This document shows positions 12,170-32,674 of a stretch of 64,000 nt of DNA, piece after piece. A program made the translations under genes and the position numbers. The notes under the pieces were generated by a model. The model did no database searches. It had not been told where the DNA came from and saw only the letters and a program-made list of their open reading frames with translations. How positions within the stretch are numbered: the first letter of the stretch is position 1; every line of letters starts with the position of its first letter. Origin of the DNA: Lota lota (Eukaryota > Chordata > Actinopteri > Gadiformes > Lotidae); assembly GCA_026745465.1 (NCBI GenBank), contig JACYXH010000205.1:2095501-2159500 (forward strand). The letters are read 5' to 3'.

Positions 12170-15100
12170 CCTCCTATGCTCCCCAGCTGGTGTCCATTTG
12201 AACGTGGGTGGGCCGGGCCCCTGAGCGGTTCACCCCCTCTTCTGGCCCGTATTTTTTCTTTTCTTTTACAAGCTTTATATTTGGACTGATCACAGGTTAC
12301 CCCCACACCCCCACTAGACTGTTTCTGTTTTCACACACTTCCTTTTTGTCCCCTTTCTTCCTGTGCTGCGTCTTTTAGACAGAGTTTCACTCTGTCTAAA
12401 GGAATTACTTTGCCGTGTTGGTTAGCTGTTGGGCTAATGGTCGCTGAAATATGTTTAACTTTTAGACCAACTCTCCTTACGTTGTTTTCCATAAGCCAAT
12501 CCTTTAACACGTTTCACTTATTATTCAAAAAATGTTAAGTACATTTTTCTCCTCCCTTCAACAGAAAACACGTTTTGCAGTGGCGACCACGTGTCGTGGC
12601 ACAGTCCCCTAGACAACAGCGAGTCTCGTATCCAACACATGCTGCTGACCGAGGACCCCCAGATGCAACCTGTTCAAACCCCCTTCGGCACAGTCAGCTT
12701 TCTCCAGGTAATGGAAAAATCTAGCCCCAGGCATCAACTGGGGCCTGTTCCATATAATGATAATATTATCTAACAATACTTAAAGCTTAAGTAGGTCCTT
12801 CAAATCAGTCCCTACAGTCTACTTTCACAAATACGTTACCTAAACATTTAAATGGGACATCCAGGATGTTGCCCATCTGAGGCAAAAGCACCATACACGA
12901 CGAGCCAGTTTAGCTGATCTTCTATCTGTGCGGTCTCCTGTAGATTGTGGGCGTATGCACAGAGGAGCTGCAGGCAGCCCAGCAGTGGAACGGCCAGGGC
13001 ATTTTGGAATTACTGCGTGGTGTTCACATGTGAGTATAGGTCGAATACATACATACGCAACACATTGAAGTTAAAAAAAATCACCTAAAGTGTCTTCTCA
13101 CACACTGTGATTTACTTAGTGATTTACGTCTTGACTCTGGGTTTACCCAAGCTGATGTATTCCTCTCCTTTGTACAGTGCTGGTGGTCCATGGCTGATAA
13201 CAGACATGCGAAGAGGGGAGACCATTTTTGACATTGATCCACACCTACAAGTAAGACTTTCTTAAGTACTTCCGGCTCCCACTGAGCATGTTTACTCACA
13301 TTTATAGGAGGAGAGATAGATGATATTACGTTTAACACCATTGGTAAGTGTTTGTGTACAAAGGCCTGTCGAGAGTAAAACTATAAGGACCTAAATGTCT
13401 ACGTTGGTTGACCATTGGTGGCCCACATACACATGCACCCGCACATACAGCCGGGACATCGTTTCCATGGCTGGGAAAATGTATAAATTACAAAGGCTGT
13501 ATAACCTCCCCAAGCTCAAATGAATCACAAACTATCACATAAACTATAAAACCATTCAAAATGTCATCAGTGAAATACCTTTGGAACCTGTCCCACATCT
13601 CCATCTACATTATATACGGGATGCTTTTGTTTCTGCCGTGGTCATAGCCACCACCTCCCATCTTCCAAAAAGGTGCCTCATGTACTTGGCTTAAACTGGG
13701 ATTGCATATGTGTATACTACTCAATAGACTCAATGTCTGGCTGTATAACTTTGTCTTACCTCCTCATCGTACTGAAATGAATCAGAAACTATCCCACAAA
13801 CCATCAAGCCATTCTAAAATGCATCAGCCTGCGCTAGTGTTGACGATTGCGTTGTGTGTTGCTCCTCCAAGCAGGAGAGAGTGGACCAGGGCATCGAGAC
13901 AGAGGGCTCCAACCTGAGCGGCGTCAGTGCCAAGTGTGTGTGGGACGACCTGAGCCGACCTCCGGAGGACGAGGAGGACACCCGGTCCATCTGCATAGGG
14001 GCCCAGCCACGCAGGCTCTCGGACAAAGGTAGTGGAACCACAGAAGCATGCCGGAGGCAAGGCCTGTTAGATCCCTTCATGAAGGCTCAGCCCGCCCACA
14101 CAAAACACAGGATTGTTTCTGGTGGGTCGGGTGTTTGAGTAGCAGCCGAATGGTTCTGGGTTCATCCACACAGTCTATCTGTAGGCATTCTTGAGTAAGA
14201 TGCCTAACCCCTACCTGCTCCTTTAAATCATGTGCATGGTGGACAAATTCCCTATAATTTCCTGTTTGCGGACAATACATTGGTCCGCTAAAGGACTAGT
14301 AGTTTGCAAGTTTGAGCCTCAAGGAAACGAGTCCATACTGTTTCTGATGTTTCTGATGTCTGTGTGTGTGTTTGCGTGTGCGTTTGCGAGACAGATACCG
14401 AGCAGATCAGGGAGGTCTTGAGGAAAGGCCTGGAATTCAACAGCAAGGCAGCGTTACCGCCCATCAGCAGCCAGAGGCACGGTCATGAGCGACCCCAGTG
14501 AGTGCCGTTCACCTCGGTTCAGCATGCTTCACCTGGTTGCACCTCTGCATCGATTTACACCCAGATAGTCCTCCTCTCCACTGAAGACCATCATCTCCAG
14601 CTAGCTTAGTGAGCCATAGCCTTTCAGCCTATTTAGTGACATAGCAAGGCTACAGCTGGTGCAAGGAATCAACAGGGTCATCTGCAGAGTCAGGACAGCA
14701 GGGTCACGGAGGCGTTGCACTAATATGTTCTATGTTCTAATATGTTCAGGACCTACAAGTTACATAAACATTAGCTTTTTAAAAGAAAATATGGCACAAA
14801 TAAATCCCATAATGGTCCACAAATTGTTCAGATTTCTCAATACGAACATTAGCTTTTTGGTTAAAAAACAAGACAATATTCCCTTAAAGGTGCTGCAGGT
14901 ATGATTCAAGAGATGTGGTGGTTGGTCAGAAGTGATCCGGGAGTCTAAAAACTATATTTTTTTCTCACACACTGGGGGGCACAGTCTAAACTGATATCTC
15001 AGCGCATTTTGCTCACTAAAAGCTGATGGGTGGCTTTGTCATTTCTAGCTAATTACACTCAAATAATAGCTCTTGAATCTTACCTACAGCACCTTTAACC

Positions 15101-17083
15101 CGTCCTATATTTCCTTCTCTCTTAACCTCTCTCCTGTCTCTGGTTCTCAGGAGCAGAAAGGACAGTCTGGAGAGCGAGAGCTCGGCAGCCATCGTGCCCC
15201 ATGAGCTGGTGCGGACCAGGCAGTTGGAGAGCGTCCACCTCAAGTTCAACGAGGAGTCAGGCACCCTGCTGCCGCTCTGCCTCAGGTTAGATACACTGTA
15301 CTCAGTACACACACCATGCACACTCATCTCTCTCTGTCGCTCGCTCTCTCTGTCTGTGTCTCTGTCCCTCTCTCGCTCTCTCCACAAACCTATTAACAAT
15401 ACCTCTTTGGTAATCACTTGATGTCCATACATCAAGCTCTTCCACAGAAACAAGGGAACTACTGTTTTCTCATCACTATACTGTTGTGATACCTTCTATA
15501 TAAACAATGTGACACTTGATTTACGTCCTAAAATGGAAAATCATACCTCAGTTACCCTGGTGCTTTTTCAGAAAATGATTTACTAAGCGGACATAATATA
15601 GAAAGCATAATGTACTAGAAATAGCGGAAGGAGTCGTTGAAAAGGGGAAGTTTAGAGTGACACTAGTTAGGTGTTTTCAAAACTGACCCCTGCCAGCTCA
15701 AGACCAACATTTATTTTTATATTATTTACATGGTTCTCAACACAAAATTCATAGAAATAAAAAAACACCTGACCTACTTTCTTCAAGAACTGTCTTGAAG
15801 AGTGAAAACTAGATGTTTTGCCCTACCTGACAGCTGCCATGCAAATGGACCATATAATGTACATAGCTACAGGACATATCTTTCAGTTTAAATATACTGG
15901 AACCTGAAGGGATTTTATTTTCCTTTCTGACCATACACCAGTGAACTTTGGTTGTTTCTTTTCGACATATCAGAAGAAGGAATCTCCCTGCTTGCTTCTT
16001 AAAAGTTTTGGTTTTGTTTTGAGTAGAGTCTTCTGCTGGCTTTATATAATGTAGAATTGTAAAGACTTGACAATGATAGTCAAAATATCATGAGTCATAG
16101 TAATAATCGAAAACTATATAAATAAAGCTTGTTTGATTGATTGATTGACTGATAATGTGATCCAGGGGCCGGCTGCTCCACGGCAGACACTTCACTTACA
16201 AGAGCATCAACGGGGACACGGCCATCACCTTCGTCTCCACGGGAGTGGAGGGGGCCTTTGCCACTGAAGAGCATCCATATGCAGCCCACGGACCCTGGCT
16301 TCAGGTACTCTCCCCATACTGTACCTGAACACTCATCTTGGCCTGTAGGTTGGCAGGCCTACACCAGGATAATCCTCCTCACCTTTCACGACCTGCAGTT
16401 CTACTTAGCTTAGATAGCCATAGCCTATCTGAGCCTATTTAGCGACATAGCTAGGCTACAACTGGCATAAGAAATCAATGGGCCCTCTGCAGAGTCTGGA
16501 CAGCAGTGATAAGGATAAGATCTGGACCTCATTGAGAGAAGAGGCCATTGTCCTTGTATGACCCTCCCTTACACCACCACTCACAGCTGGATCTACCACA
16601 AGCTACATATTTCCATTAGCCATTTAAGCTAATAACACAACAGAAATAACAGTCCCCCCACTGCATTGTTTTGATGTGCTCCTTGTCTGATTGATGTCTC
16701 CCCATGGTTCGTTTCAGATCCTGCTGACGGAGGAGTTTGTGGAGCAGATGCTTGGAGACTTGCAGGAGCTTAACACTCGTGAAGAGGTGGGTGAAATGGG
16801 GTTGCTCCCACATGTGAAATGGAAGGCAACAATACATTCTAGCATCCTACACAGGTACCCTGTTGGACTCTTTAAGAGATATATTAATGACATAAAAAAT
16901 GAACCAGTGGTATTGGTTTTCCTTTTGATTAAGCCTTTTTATGGGTCAACATTTCAAATACTAGACATTTCTGTTCCTTTTTGCTCCCTACAGACTAAGC
17001 TGCCAAAGGAGTACAGTTGGCCAGAGAAGAAGCTGAAGATCTCTGTGTTGCCAGACTCTGTGTTTGATAATCTGCTACAGTGA
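9589..17083 (+). CDS. sufu: Suppressor of fused homolog (Hedgehog pathway repressor)
   Basis: SUFU binds GLI transcription factors in cytoplasm, cilium and nucleus and restrains Hedgehog output. Twelve coding exons, phase-consistent: 9589-9737, 10013-10147, 10926-11062, 12565-12707, 12944-13029, 13178-13250, 13875-14028, 14395-14497, 15151-15285, 16166-16304, 16718-16786 and 16994-17083, giving 470 residues (human 484). The protein starts MDELRPTTGAQ and is shorter than human in the Pro/Ala-rich N terminus. It continues with SIFPPGLQAIYGECRRLYP, GGPDPLDYISMYRN, GFGFELTFRLKRE, DHVSWHSPLDN, GGPWLITDMRRGE, SRPPEDEEDTRSICIG and SRKDSLESES, which keeps the serines phosphorylated in mammalian SUFU, and ends with the GLI-binding C-terminal domain. 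The local sequence LLRGVHIAGG replaces human LLRTVPIAGG. Introns carry a MITE and two local duplications. Confidence 0.97.
10246..10275. repeat. (TA)n microsatellite in sufu intron 2
   Basis: Simple TA array of about 30 bp, 100 bp after the donor of sufu exon 2. Confidence 0.9.
11180..11330 (+). repeat. Dispersed teleost repeat in sufu intron 3
   Basis: Carries TTTTATCCAAAGTGACAGAC, AAGGAGCAGGTAGGGGTTAG and CATCTTGCTCAAGGATGG. The same blocks appear inverted at 14095-14230 and in part at 1083-1150. Non-coding. Confidence 0.65.
12119..12168 (+). repeat. Poly(C) followed by (CA)n
   Basis: A run of about 12 C is joined directly to a CA array of about 37 bp in sufu intron 3. Confidence 0.93.
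12374..12400. repeat. Perfect 12-bp hairpin with 3-nt loop
   Basis: TTTAGACAGAGT, ttc, ACTCTGTCTAAA: a perfect inverted repeat inside sufu intron 3. No function is inferred. Confidence 0.75.
13495..13826 (+). repeat. Diverged local duplication in sufu intron 6
   Basis: Segment 13495-13570 and segment 13738-13826 share, in order, CTGTATAAC, AAATGAATCA.AAACTATC, a 'caaac/taaac' block, CCATTC and AAAATG.CATCAG, with small indels. They are direct repeats about 250 bp apart. The second copy ends about 50 bp before sufu exon 7. Confidence 0.6.
14095..14230 (-). repeat. Dispersed teleost repeat, reverse orientation, sufu intron 7
   Basis: The reverse complement contains AAGGAGCAGGTAGGGGTTAG and GCATCTTACTCAAGAATG, closely matching the forward copy at 11180-11330. 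Confidence 0.6.
14557..14701 (+). repeat. Copy A of an intronic direct repeat (sufu intron 8)
   Basis: Shares about 140 bp with 16361-16506, including AGCCATAGCCT, GCCTATTTAG.GACATAGC, AGGCTACA.CTGG and TCTGCAGAGTC.GGACAGCAG. The two copies are in the same orientation in different introns of sufu. Confidence 0.75.
14888..15094. mobile_element. 207-bp MITE-like element flanked by TTAA
   Basis: The left end AGGTGCTGCAGGTATGATTC is mirrored at the right end as GAATCTTACCTACAGCACCT, an imperfect terminal inverted repeat of about 26-28 bp. TTAA sits immediately outside both ends (14884-14887 and 15095-15098), as expected of a TTAA target-site duplication (piggyBac-like or other TTAA-targeting families). 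It has no coding capacity, so it is non-autonomous. It ends 56 bp before sufu exon 9. Confidence 0.75.
16118..16152 (+). repeat. (TTGA)n-like tail before sufu exon 10
   Basis: AATAAAGCTTG followed by repeated TTGATTGATTGA ends about 14 bp before the acceptor of sufu exon 10. It looks like the simple-repeat tail of a degraded LINE/SINE. No body is recognisable. Confidence 0.4.
16361..16506 (+). repeat. Copy B of an intronic direct repeat (sufu intron 10)
   Basis: Diverged partner of 14557-14701 in the same orientation. It could be two insertions of one unnamed repeat or a local duplication. Confidence 0.75.
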
Positions 17084-18612
17084 GACCAGGCCCTCCACAC
17101 ACACCCTCACACACGTGTGTGCACACTCCCACTCCTCTACGTCTGCGCTTGTGCCATCATCTCCGTTTCTGTCCCGGCCTGTAACTGCAAGCAGATCGAT
17201 CCAGGTGCCTGACAAAAGACCATCACTCATACAGACATGTTCGCTGGGATTATATTGGACAACCAGAGCCAATCCCTGGCTGGAACTGGACTTGTGGACA
17301 ACTCCTGAGGGGTGGTTGGGTGGGGTTTCACATTTCAGATGGCAGATCTGAAGACTTTGAAGTTGTGCAACGCCTCTCCTGACTCTCGCCTTCTGACTCA
17401 TGACTTCTGGCTGCAGGGCATGGCTGTGTCTATCTGGGTATTAGCCTCTTAAACCCACAACCTTGCCAACTCCACAAGGTTTAAGCTTGGCAATTTTGTT
17501 ACAGTGAGACAGGGATGTCTGTCTCATCGGGTCACCGGTAAGGTGGTCGGTCGACTCAGACTATTTGTCGACAACACTAACAGAGATCAGACCACGGACC
17601 TGAAGGCATGAGCAGAAAAAGATTAAGGAATTTAAGCATCCTCAACAGATACCCTGGTGCAACCCTTAAGAGACCGTTATTACATTAATGACATTGGCCA
17701 TTCAAAGGGCAGAAACATAAACGTTCTTTCTATTTTATTCACTGTTCTTTACAATTACGTTTGAATTTATATGGGTTGAATTTTCAAATGCTGGACATTT
17801 CCGTTTGTTTTGTTGTTGTCTTTATGGTCATACCAAAGAGAAATCAGCTGTCACTTATTGTTAATGCATTCAAACAATAATATTCTGCAATGATTTTTTA
17901 CAGGCTTTATAATCATGTATTATTTCCATCACAGACGTTATCAACAAATGCTACATTTTATTTTCAAGTGCAAGAACCCATGACTTCAAGCATTATTGTT
18001 ACAAGATTGTTTCTACTGCAAAATGTTTGAATGAGTTGTATTGGTTGAGTATGTTTAATTTAATTGTAGGATAATTCATTATTTTACATGCGATGTGACC
18101 ATTGCATGTGCTACATTACAACATATGCAAGCTGATTCTGCAGATGACATTGGATTGGTGGAACACTGTTAACTTCCGGCAGAACCCCCATCACTAAATA
18201 TTCCCCAAGACTCAATAAGTGTAATGCAGTTCAGTTTTTACTCTTCCATGTATTCCATCCAGTGGCTAGTAAAACATTAAAAGTGTTCTCTGCAATAATG
18301 TCCCTTAACACAAGGACTGGATTAATGCAAGTGAAATTCTTCAGTGCCTTGAGTTGACCATGAGCTATTTAGACTGTAGACTCTCCCTAATTGTTTCAAA
18401 ACAAAGGCTACTGTAATCTTTGGTTTCCTGATCCTGTCAATACATTCCGTGGGAACTCCTAGAGAAGAGACTGTTATTACATAGTTCTAGTACAAAAAGG
18501 TTGTTTTTTTTAACAACATTGGGGGGCCTTCAATCCTTATTTTTTCTAGTCTCATTTCACTGAACTTTCTACGTGTTTGTATGTAATCCCAAGTGCATTA
18601 AGATATTTACAC

Positions 18613-18618
18613 AATAAA
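18613..18618 (+). terminator. Candidate poly(A) signal of sufu
   Basis: AATAAA about 1.5 kb after the sufu stop, in a T-rich context. The 3' UTR it implies (17084 to about 18635) contains no other feature I recognise. Confidence 0.5.
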
Positions 18619-18958
18619 GATACAAGATTTTCTTGGAAACCTTAATTCTGGTCTCCAAATTGTATTTTATGACAATGTGTGTAGTCTGTAGTGTATTTAT
18701 TGGTGTATGTATTGCACACTTTCAGCAGTATTACAAGCCTTAGCCACGGTATTCATTTGATCAAATGAAAGCTAGCCTTTATGTTGTGTATGTTTAATAT
18801 ACTAAGGCATTCGCACACTGGGCTGAAAGGGACAAAGGGGGACGTCTCATAATTACATACGCTGGTCATTTGCAATTTCCCCAGTAGAGTTTGCTCTCCT
18901 CGTTCCCGTCCCCGTTTTACTCTGACTCCTCCCCCTTTATGTAGCCACTCTGACGGGT

Positions 18959-19055
18959 CACGTGGTCACGTTCTCCGAGGCAGGGGCAGTCACTGTGTGT
19001 GAGAGAGAGCTCTTGGCTCGCGAGTTGCGTTTCTACGTCGCCTAACCTATAAATA
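18959..19055 (+). promoter_or_regulatory. Candidate trim8 core promoter: E-box and TATA box
   Basis: The palindromic E-box CACGTG (18959-18964, within GGTCACGTGGTCACG) lies about 85 bp upstream of TATAAATA at 19048-19055. A transcript starting near 19080 would have a first exon ending somewhere before about 19300. The coding exon has its own acceptor (tttttttttttgtgcag, last base 19797), so the 5' UTR is probably split. Position and motif are observed; use as a promoter is inferred. Confidence 0.5.
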
Positions 19056-19836
19056 TAGTCGAGGAATTCAAGGGGAATCACTGCTGCCTAACCAACACCG
19101 AAAAGGGGATTTAATTATACATTAGGGAACTACCGGATAGCCCGCTGAAAACGCGAGGGCTGGGAGATTTCTCATTTGAGGCTGAAGGCGAAGCGCTGAA
19201 ATATTTGTACGCGGACTATGCTATAGGTGCACTGGAGGCTGCGGACGACATGGAAAATAAATAGTTGGTAACGTTGCTTTTTATTCATGAAAACAAATGT
19301 CAAGTGGCTGATAACAAAGCCCGAATGTGTTATTAACAACGGTCAACGGTGTAATCGCAATGTAATCGTCATGTAGGTGATGAGATATCGAGCGTAAACG
19401 CCAGTGTTATCCCGGAGCAAGTTGTCGCTTGGTTTTAAATGAACCCTCTTAGAAATTAGTCTCGCTAATGCCTCGCCTTTGATTTTTAAAACGTGACAAA
19501 TTTATAATCAGTGACACGCAACCACCACTTTTGGTTAATCGTAGAATATAGTCCAAATCAATTACCCAGCAGGAATTTTCCGTCACCTGTCTTCACGGCA
19601 CAAAGCTTCCTGTAAAAAAAATAATACAAAAAAATAAATAAATCGGGGTGCAAGGTAAATGCACAGCGAAGAAGCATTTATTTTGTATGGCTTATCTATT
19701 CACTACAGAATAGAAAAATCGAAGTCACCGCATAACAACGTTTAATTGTATGTGTCACCCTAATAATTAACGATCAACGTTTTTTTTTTTTGTGCAGACA
19801 CAGGACAGGCTATCGTTTTGAACCAAATCACACATC

Positions 19837-27952
<8,116 letters not shown>

Positions 27953-28390
27953 TAGACCGCAAGCAGGGAAATGCTTTTAGTCGTCTAGTTTTCTATCTTT
28001 CTAGGTTATGTTGTCGTTTCCTTCTTTTTCTCGGAGGTGAACTACGATGATGTCCTTTCCTTCCTTCCTATGGTTCTTCCTTCCTCCCATCCTTCCTTCA
28101 CATCTACGGCGTTCTCACTCATACAGAACGGGACTCCACTCCAGAACAGACTTGGTTTCAAACAACGATTTTTCACCATACTTTTTGGGGAAACACACCG
28201 AATTAAGTTTTGTAAATCTATGCTTTGGTTGCCCTGAATATAAACGGTTATAATTCTGTTCCATTACGCTGCCACTGTGTACGTTGTAAGACTGGGTGGT
28301 CACAAACTGACATGGTGGTCTGGTCCGGACAGGACTGGTTAGTCCAACGCGTTCAGGTTGACCCCATATCTTGCCACAGTCTACCAAGGA

Positions 28391-28418
28391 CAACCCCCCC
28401 CCCCCCCCCCCCCCCCCC
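28391..28418 (+). repeat. Poly(C) run
   Basis: About 27 consecutive C residues (followed by one G and more C) in the presumed trim8 3' UTR. Its length is prone to sequencing or assembly error. Confidence 0.9.
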
Positions 28419-28580
28419 GCCCCCAATCTTTACAATAACAAAGAAATGAATTCATTTCTACATACAAATATCCATCCTCATGGGTCTGATTTTATTATTA
28501 TTATCATTATTATTATTTAGTATATGTGGTTGCATTTGATTCGTCTGGAAGTGTTACTGTAAATATGGGCTCTTGAATCC

Positions 28581-28607
28581 ATTTGAACAGGTACAAAAAA
28601 CGAACAA
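28581..28607 (+). repeat. 27-nt sequence shared with the npm3 3' flank (copy A)
   Basis: ATTTGAACAGG followed by TACAAAAAACGAACAA. It matches 34323-34349 at 25 of 27 positions and lies about 630 nt after the trim8 stop, probably within its 3' UTR. Confidence 0.6.
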
Positions 28608-28764
28608 CAACATATCCTTTGTCCAAGGGCCTTAACACGGACCAGAAGACTCTCGTGCCTCAAGACTCGGACTACTGTTGTGTGCTTCTTGGAAGTGTCT
28701 AGCTCTTGATTTCCTGTCAGTAGCTGAAAGCATGCAGGAGTCTTCCCCAATGCACTCCATGTAA

Positions 28765-28943
<179 letters not shown>

Positions 28944-29860
28944 TGGACTCCAAACAAACTTGTCAGGTTTTTCATGTCTTTTTATGTACAAAATGAGTAC
29001 ACCAAAACATTAAATATAAGACATTCAAACGAGCCGATGGTATTTTATGGTCATTCTTATCACTGTATAAATAACACTATATTAGCCAATATTGCGTTGT
29101 TGCAAACTACACTTGATACGCAGATTGCTTGGAATGTACTGCGTATTTGGATGTTTGTAATAAGAAAAAGGAGTGTATGTTTTGTTAATTTGATATTTCT
29201 GTCTGGTAAAACATTTGTTTACCTCACACCACACCCTGTATTTGGTCCGCTATCCATTCATTATGTAAACACACAAAAATAATTCAGGATGCTAGGAGTC
29301 TATTTCAAGGGATTGTGGGTTTAGTCATGGACAATATAGACTCACACTGGCTCCTTGAGGGCGGCTCACCTTATGGTCTCTCCTTCGATATCTCTCTTTG
29401 TCTCGTGAGTGGATTGGTAAGCTAAGTCACAGAGCAGGAATAAGTGATAAGTATAGCACCCCCCTCCCTCTTTTCTCCCCTTTCTCTCGCTCCTTCAGGG
29501 GTATAATTTGCTGGGTCCCAAAGCGGAGGAGGAGGAGGAGGAGGTGGGGGTGGGAGGTATAGCGGTTGGATGATATAAGCATAGAGTATGAATGAAGGCC
29601 GGGACGGCGTAGTCATCTACTTATCTGTCACTCACGCTCCTTTCATTCGTCCCATCCCCCTCTTCCTCCCTAGCTGGAGAAGAGATGGGGAGTGAGTGGT
29701 AAGGGGCTGGTTGAGGGGAGGAGTGAGGGCTCCCGGGAAGGAGGAGACGAGATGGGGGGGGGGGAAGGTGGCGCACGGTTTGAAGGAAGAGATAACAAGA
29801 GACATAGTGGAGGAAGGTGAAGCTCATCATATATTTATGGACCTTTTCGACCCAAAATAA

Positions 29861-29864
<4 letters not shown>

Positions 29865-29900
<36 letters not shown>
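29865..29900 (+). repeat. (CA)n microsatellite
   Basis: Short CA array in the trim8-npm3 interval. Confidence 0.9.
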
Positions 29901-29905
<5 letters not shown>

Positions 29906-30660
29906 TACACACAGCCCACCTCTTTGTTTGGCCCTGTGCTCAGAGAGGTTTCTTTTGAAATCGATGAGTGAGAACCATGATTTGTGCTGCACTTTTAACC
30001 TGCCAACAGCTTGGAAGGCGTTGAATGCGTGCAACGAAAAGAGGAAGAGAGATGAAGTTGGGATTCAGTTACAGTGGAAAGGGAGGTGGTACGATTCTGG
30101 CTTGGTGTTTCGTATTGCACAGTTGTGAGAAGCACATGCAAGCCCCTATTAGAATCATTTTAACAGATTACACACACCCAGACAAAGGAATGAATACCGC
30201 TGAATTACCCAACACAGCAAATCAAAAACACAACACCAATGAATAATTGAAATCATCGGTCATTCAAAAAAATTGATTATTAATCATTTTGGAAAAAACA
30301 CAGTATAGACTCGGTTATAGACTACATTACAATAGCCCCTGAATCAATTTTCATTTGTATTTCTCCTTACATTCTGTTCACACCGTTTATTTTGGTACAT
30401 AATTACACCATGAGGGACACAGCGTCACCTGATGACCCAGCATAGGTTACTCTACTGTGAGAAGGTTCAACAAGTTCATAAAGCTTACAGCCTGCTAGGA
30501 GCCTGCTATGCTCTACCATTGCAGTGGGCTCTACCTTGTGCTGCACCAGGGCATTGCGTGTCACATCCTGTTTCGGGAGCCAATGTGTATACAGGTGTCA
30601 AGGGAACAATTGCCATCACCATGATAGTATGTGTTCATCCATTTGTGCAAAAATCAACCG

Positions 30661-30768
30661 AATGTGTGCGTGTGTGTACGTGTGTGTACCTCATGTGTGT
30701 CTGTGTGTGCGTGCGTGTACATATGTGTGTGTGTGAGCGCACCCGTATATGTGCGTGTGTGCATCTAC

Positions 30769-30808
<40 letters not shown>
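30661..30808 (+). repeat. Degenerate (GT)n-rich tract
   Basis: Alternating purine-pyrimidine tract with interruptions that ends in a pure GT run. Confidence 0.85.
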
Positions 30809-30810
<2 letters not shown>

Positions 30811-32674
30811 AGGTGGAGCTTGGGTAAGGTACAGGATGATGCACTTGACAGCTGTTCTCAGCTGTGGCAGGTGTGTTCGCAGGAGAGTAACACACCCTTG
30901 CCTGAAGCCCTGCCTGTACGTTTGAGACGTGTGTGCGTGTGTGTAGGGAAGTGTCAGCTGTGTTGCAGCTGTTGTTTTCAGGACCTAACCAGTGAAGAGT
31001 TGGCTCTCAAACTAACAAGAGGCCTCTTTCTTTCCAGTTTCTTTCTTATCCTTTCTTTCTTTCTTGCTCCGTCACTCCCTCCCACTCCCGAGAGAGATGG
31101 GGATTGAACATGTTATTTATTGATGACCTCCATGCCCCTTTGTCCATTACCGTATCTTTGTTCAACAGTTAAACAAAACAGTTATGTGGACTGAATCTGT
31201 TCCTGCCAGTCAGCCAGTCAGTCAGTGATTGTGTGTTTGATAAATGATGGTGCATTTATTATGAGGCGAACAGGCTTGCCAATATTGATTAAAAAGATAT
31301 GATGTAGCATACTTTAGCTTTTGCCATAGTAACTTCAGGTTTGGACATAGCTGGTGTTTCACTAATATTTCCACTCGTTTATCTGAGAGGGAAACAGCGT
31401 AGAATGCAGATCAATTGTATAATTAATCTCAATGTCTCCTTTTCATTTATCTTTCGAGGTTATGGGCAAAAGCTCATAGGCTCCTTTATTCACACTAACA
31501 GTTACCATCAATAAGGTTGTTAGGACTTGACAAAGAATCTCTTTGAGTCTGTTGATAGCTACCAGACATTGGTCTCTGTTGGGGAGCAAGAGTAGTAACA
31601 GGTAGATGATTAAGTGAGTGAGTACATTGACCAGCCAACTGAAACCGGAAACACTCCAGATGATCTTACTGCCCTGCTGGCCAGACTGAAGAATCAAGAG
31701 GTGTTGGAGAACTCTCCAGGTCCAGGTGGAGTTGGCGATAATCAGGCATCAATAACTAATGTCTAGAGGGGATAGATACTAGAGTCTGCTGAAATGTAGC
31801 ATGTGGTGTGTTTGCATGTCAGAGCAGGCAGAATCCCACTTTTTTGAATTGCTGGAACATTCAATTGTTATGGCCATCCATTTTTGCTACATGTTGCACC
31901 GTACTGGATATAAAAAGTAGACCAGTGATATTGTGATGATGATCATGTTTTAAAAGGACTACTGAAATAGACTTTATGAAAACAAAGTGTAGGGTGTCTT
32001 GAAACGGATCCACCAGCCGATACTGCCTGTAAAGCTATTACTGTCATGATGTTCCTGTACCTGGCCTCTCCTGTCCCTTAGTATCTATCCTTCCCTTGCT
32101 AGAGGTGGAATGCTGAGTGCCCTTTGCAGCAGCAGTAGCTTACTGTGTGACATTCCCATGACGAGAGTCCATGTATTCTGTTTATGTGTTATGATGGCAT
32201 GGAGATATATGGATGCTTCTTTGTCTCTATCTATAGCAGAGTGGGTCACAACTTGTGTATCATATCATGTACATCATCATAACACATAAAACAAAATACA
32301 TACTCTTTTTACGGGAATGTCACACATTCCCAAGGCCAGGCAAGATCAGGCCTTGCGCTAGGATCGACACGGGAGTCCATGTATAAAATATAATTACGTT
32401 TTTTACTAATATTGATAATATTTTGATGCTTTTTGCAGTTTCAACTATTATTAGATTAAAATCCAATATCATTTCTCCTTTTTATAGCCCGTGGTTGGTC
32501 AAGTCAGTTGGCACTATCATGAAGCCATTTAGGCCATTGCGTAGTTCCCTTAACTCAAGCAGTCAAAAAGGTGCTTGTCATTGTTGGCCTCTTTTTCTTA
32601 AGACTTAACATTAAAATGGCACTTGATGAGAACCACTGCCAGATGAGACACTGGGAAGAGAGAACCACACCTAT

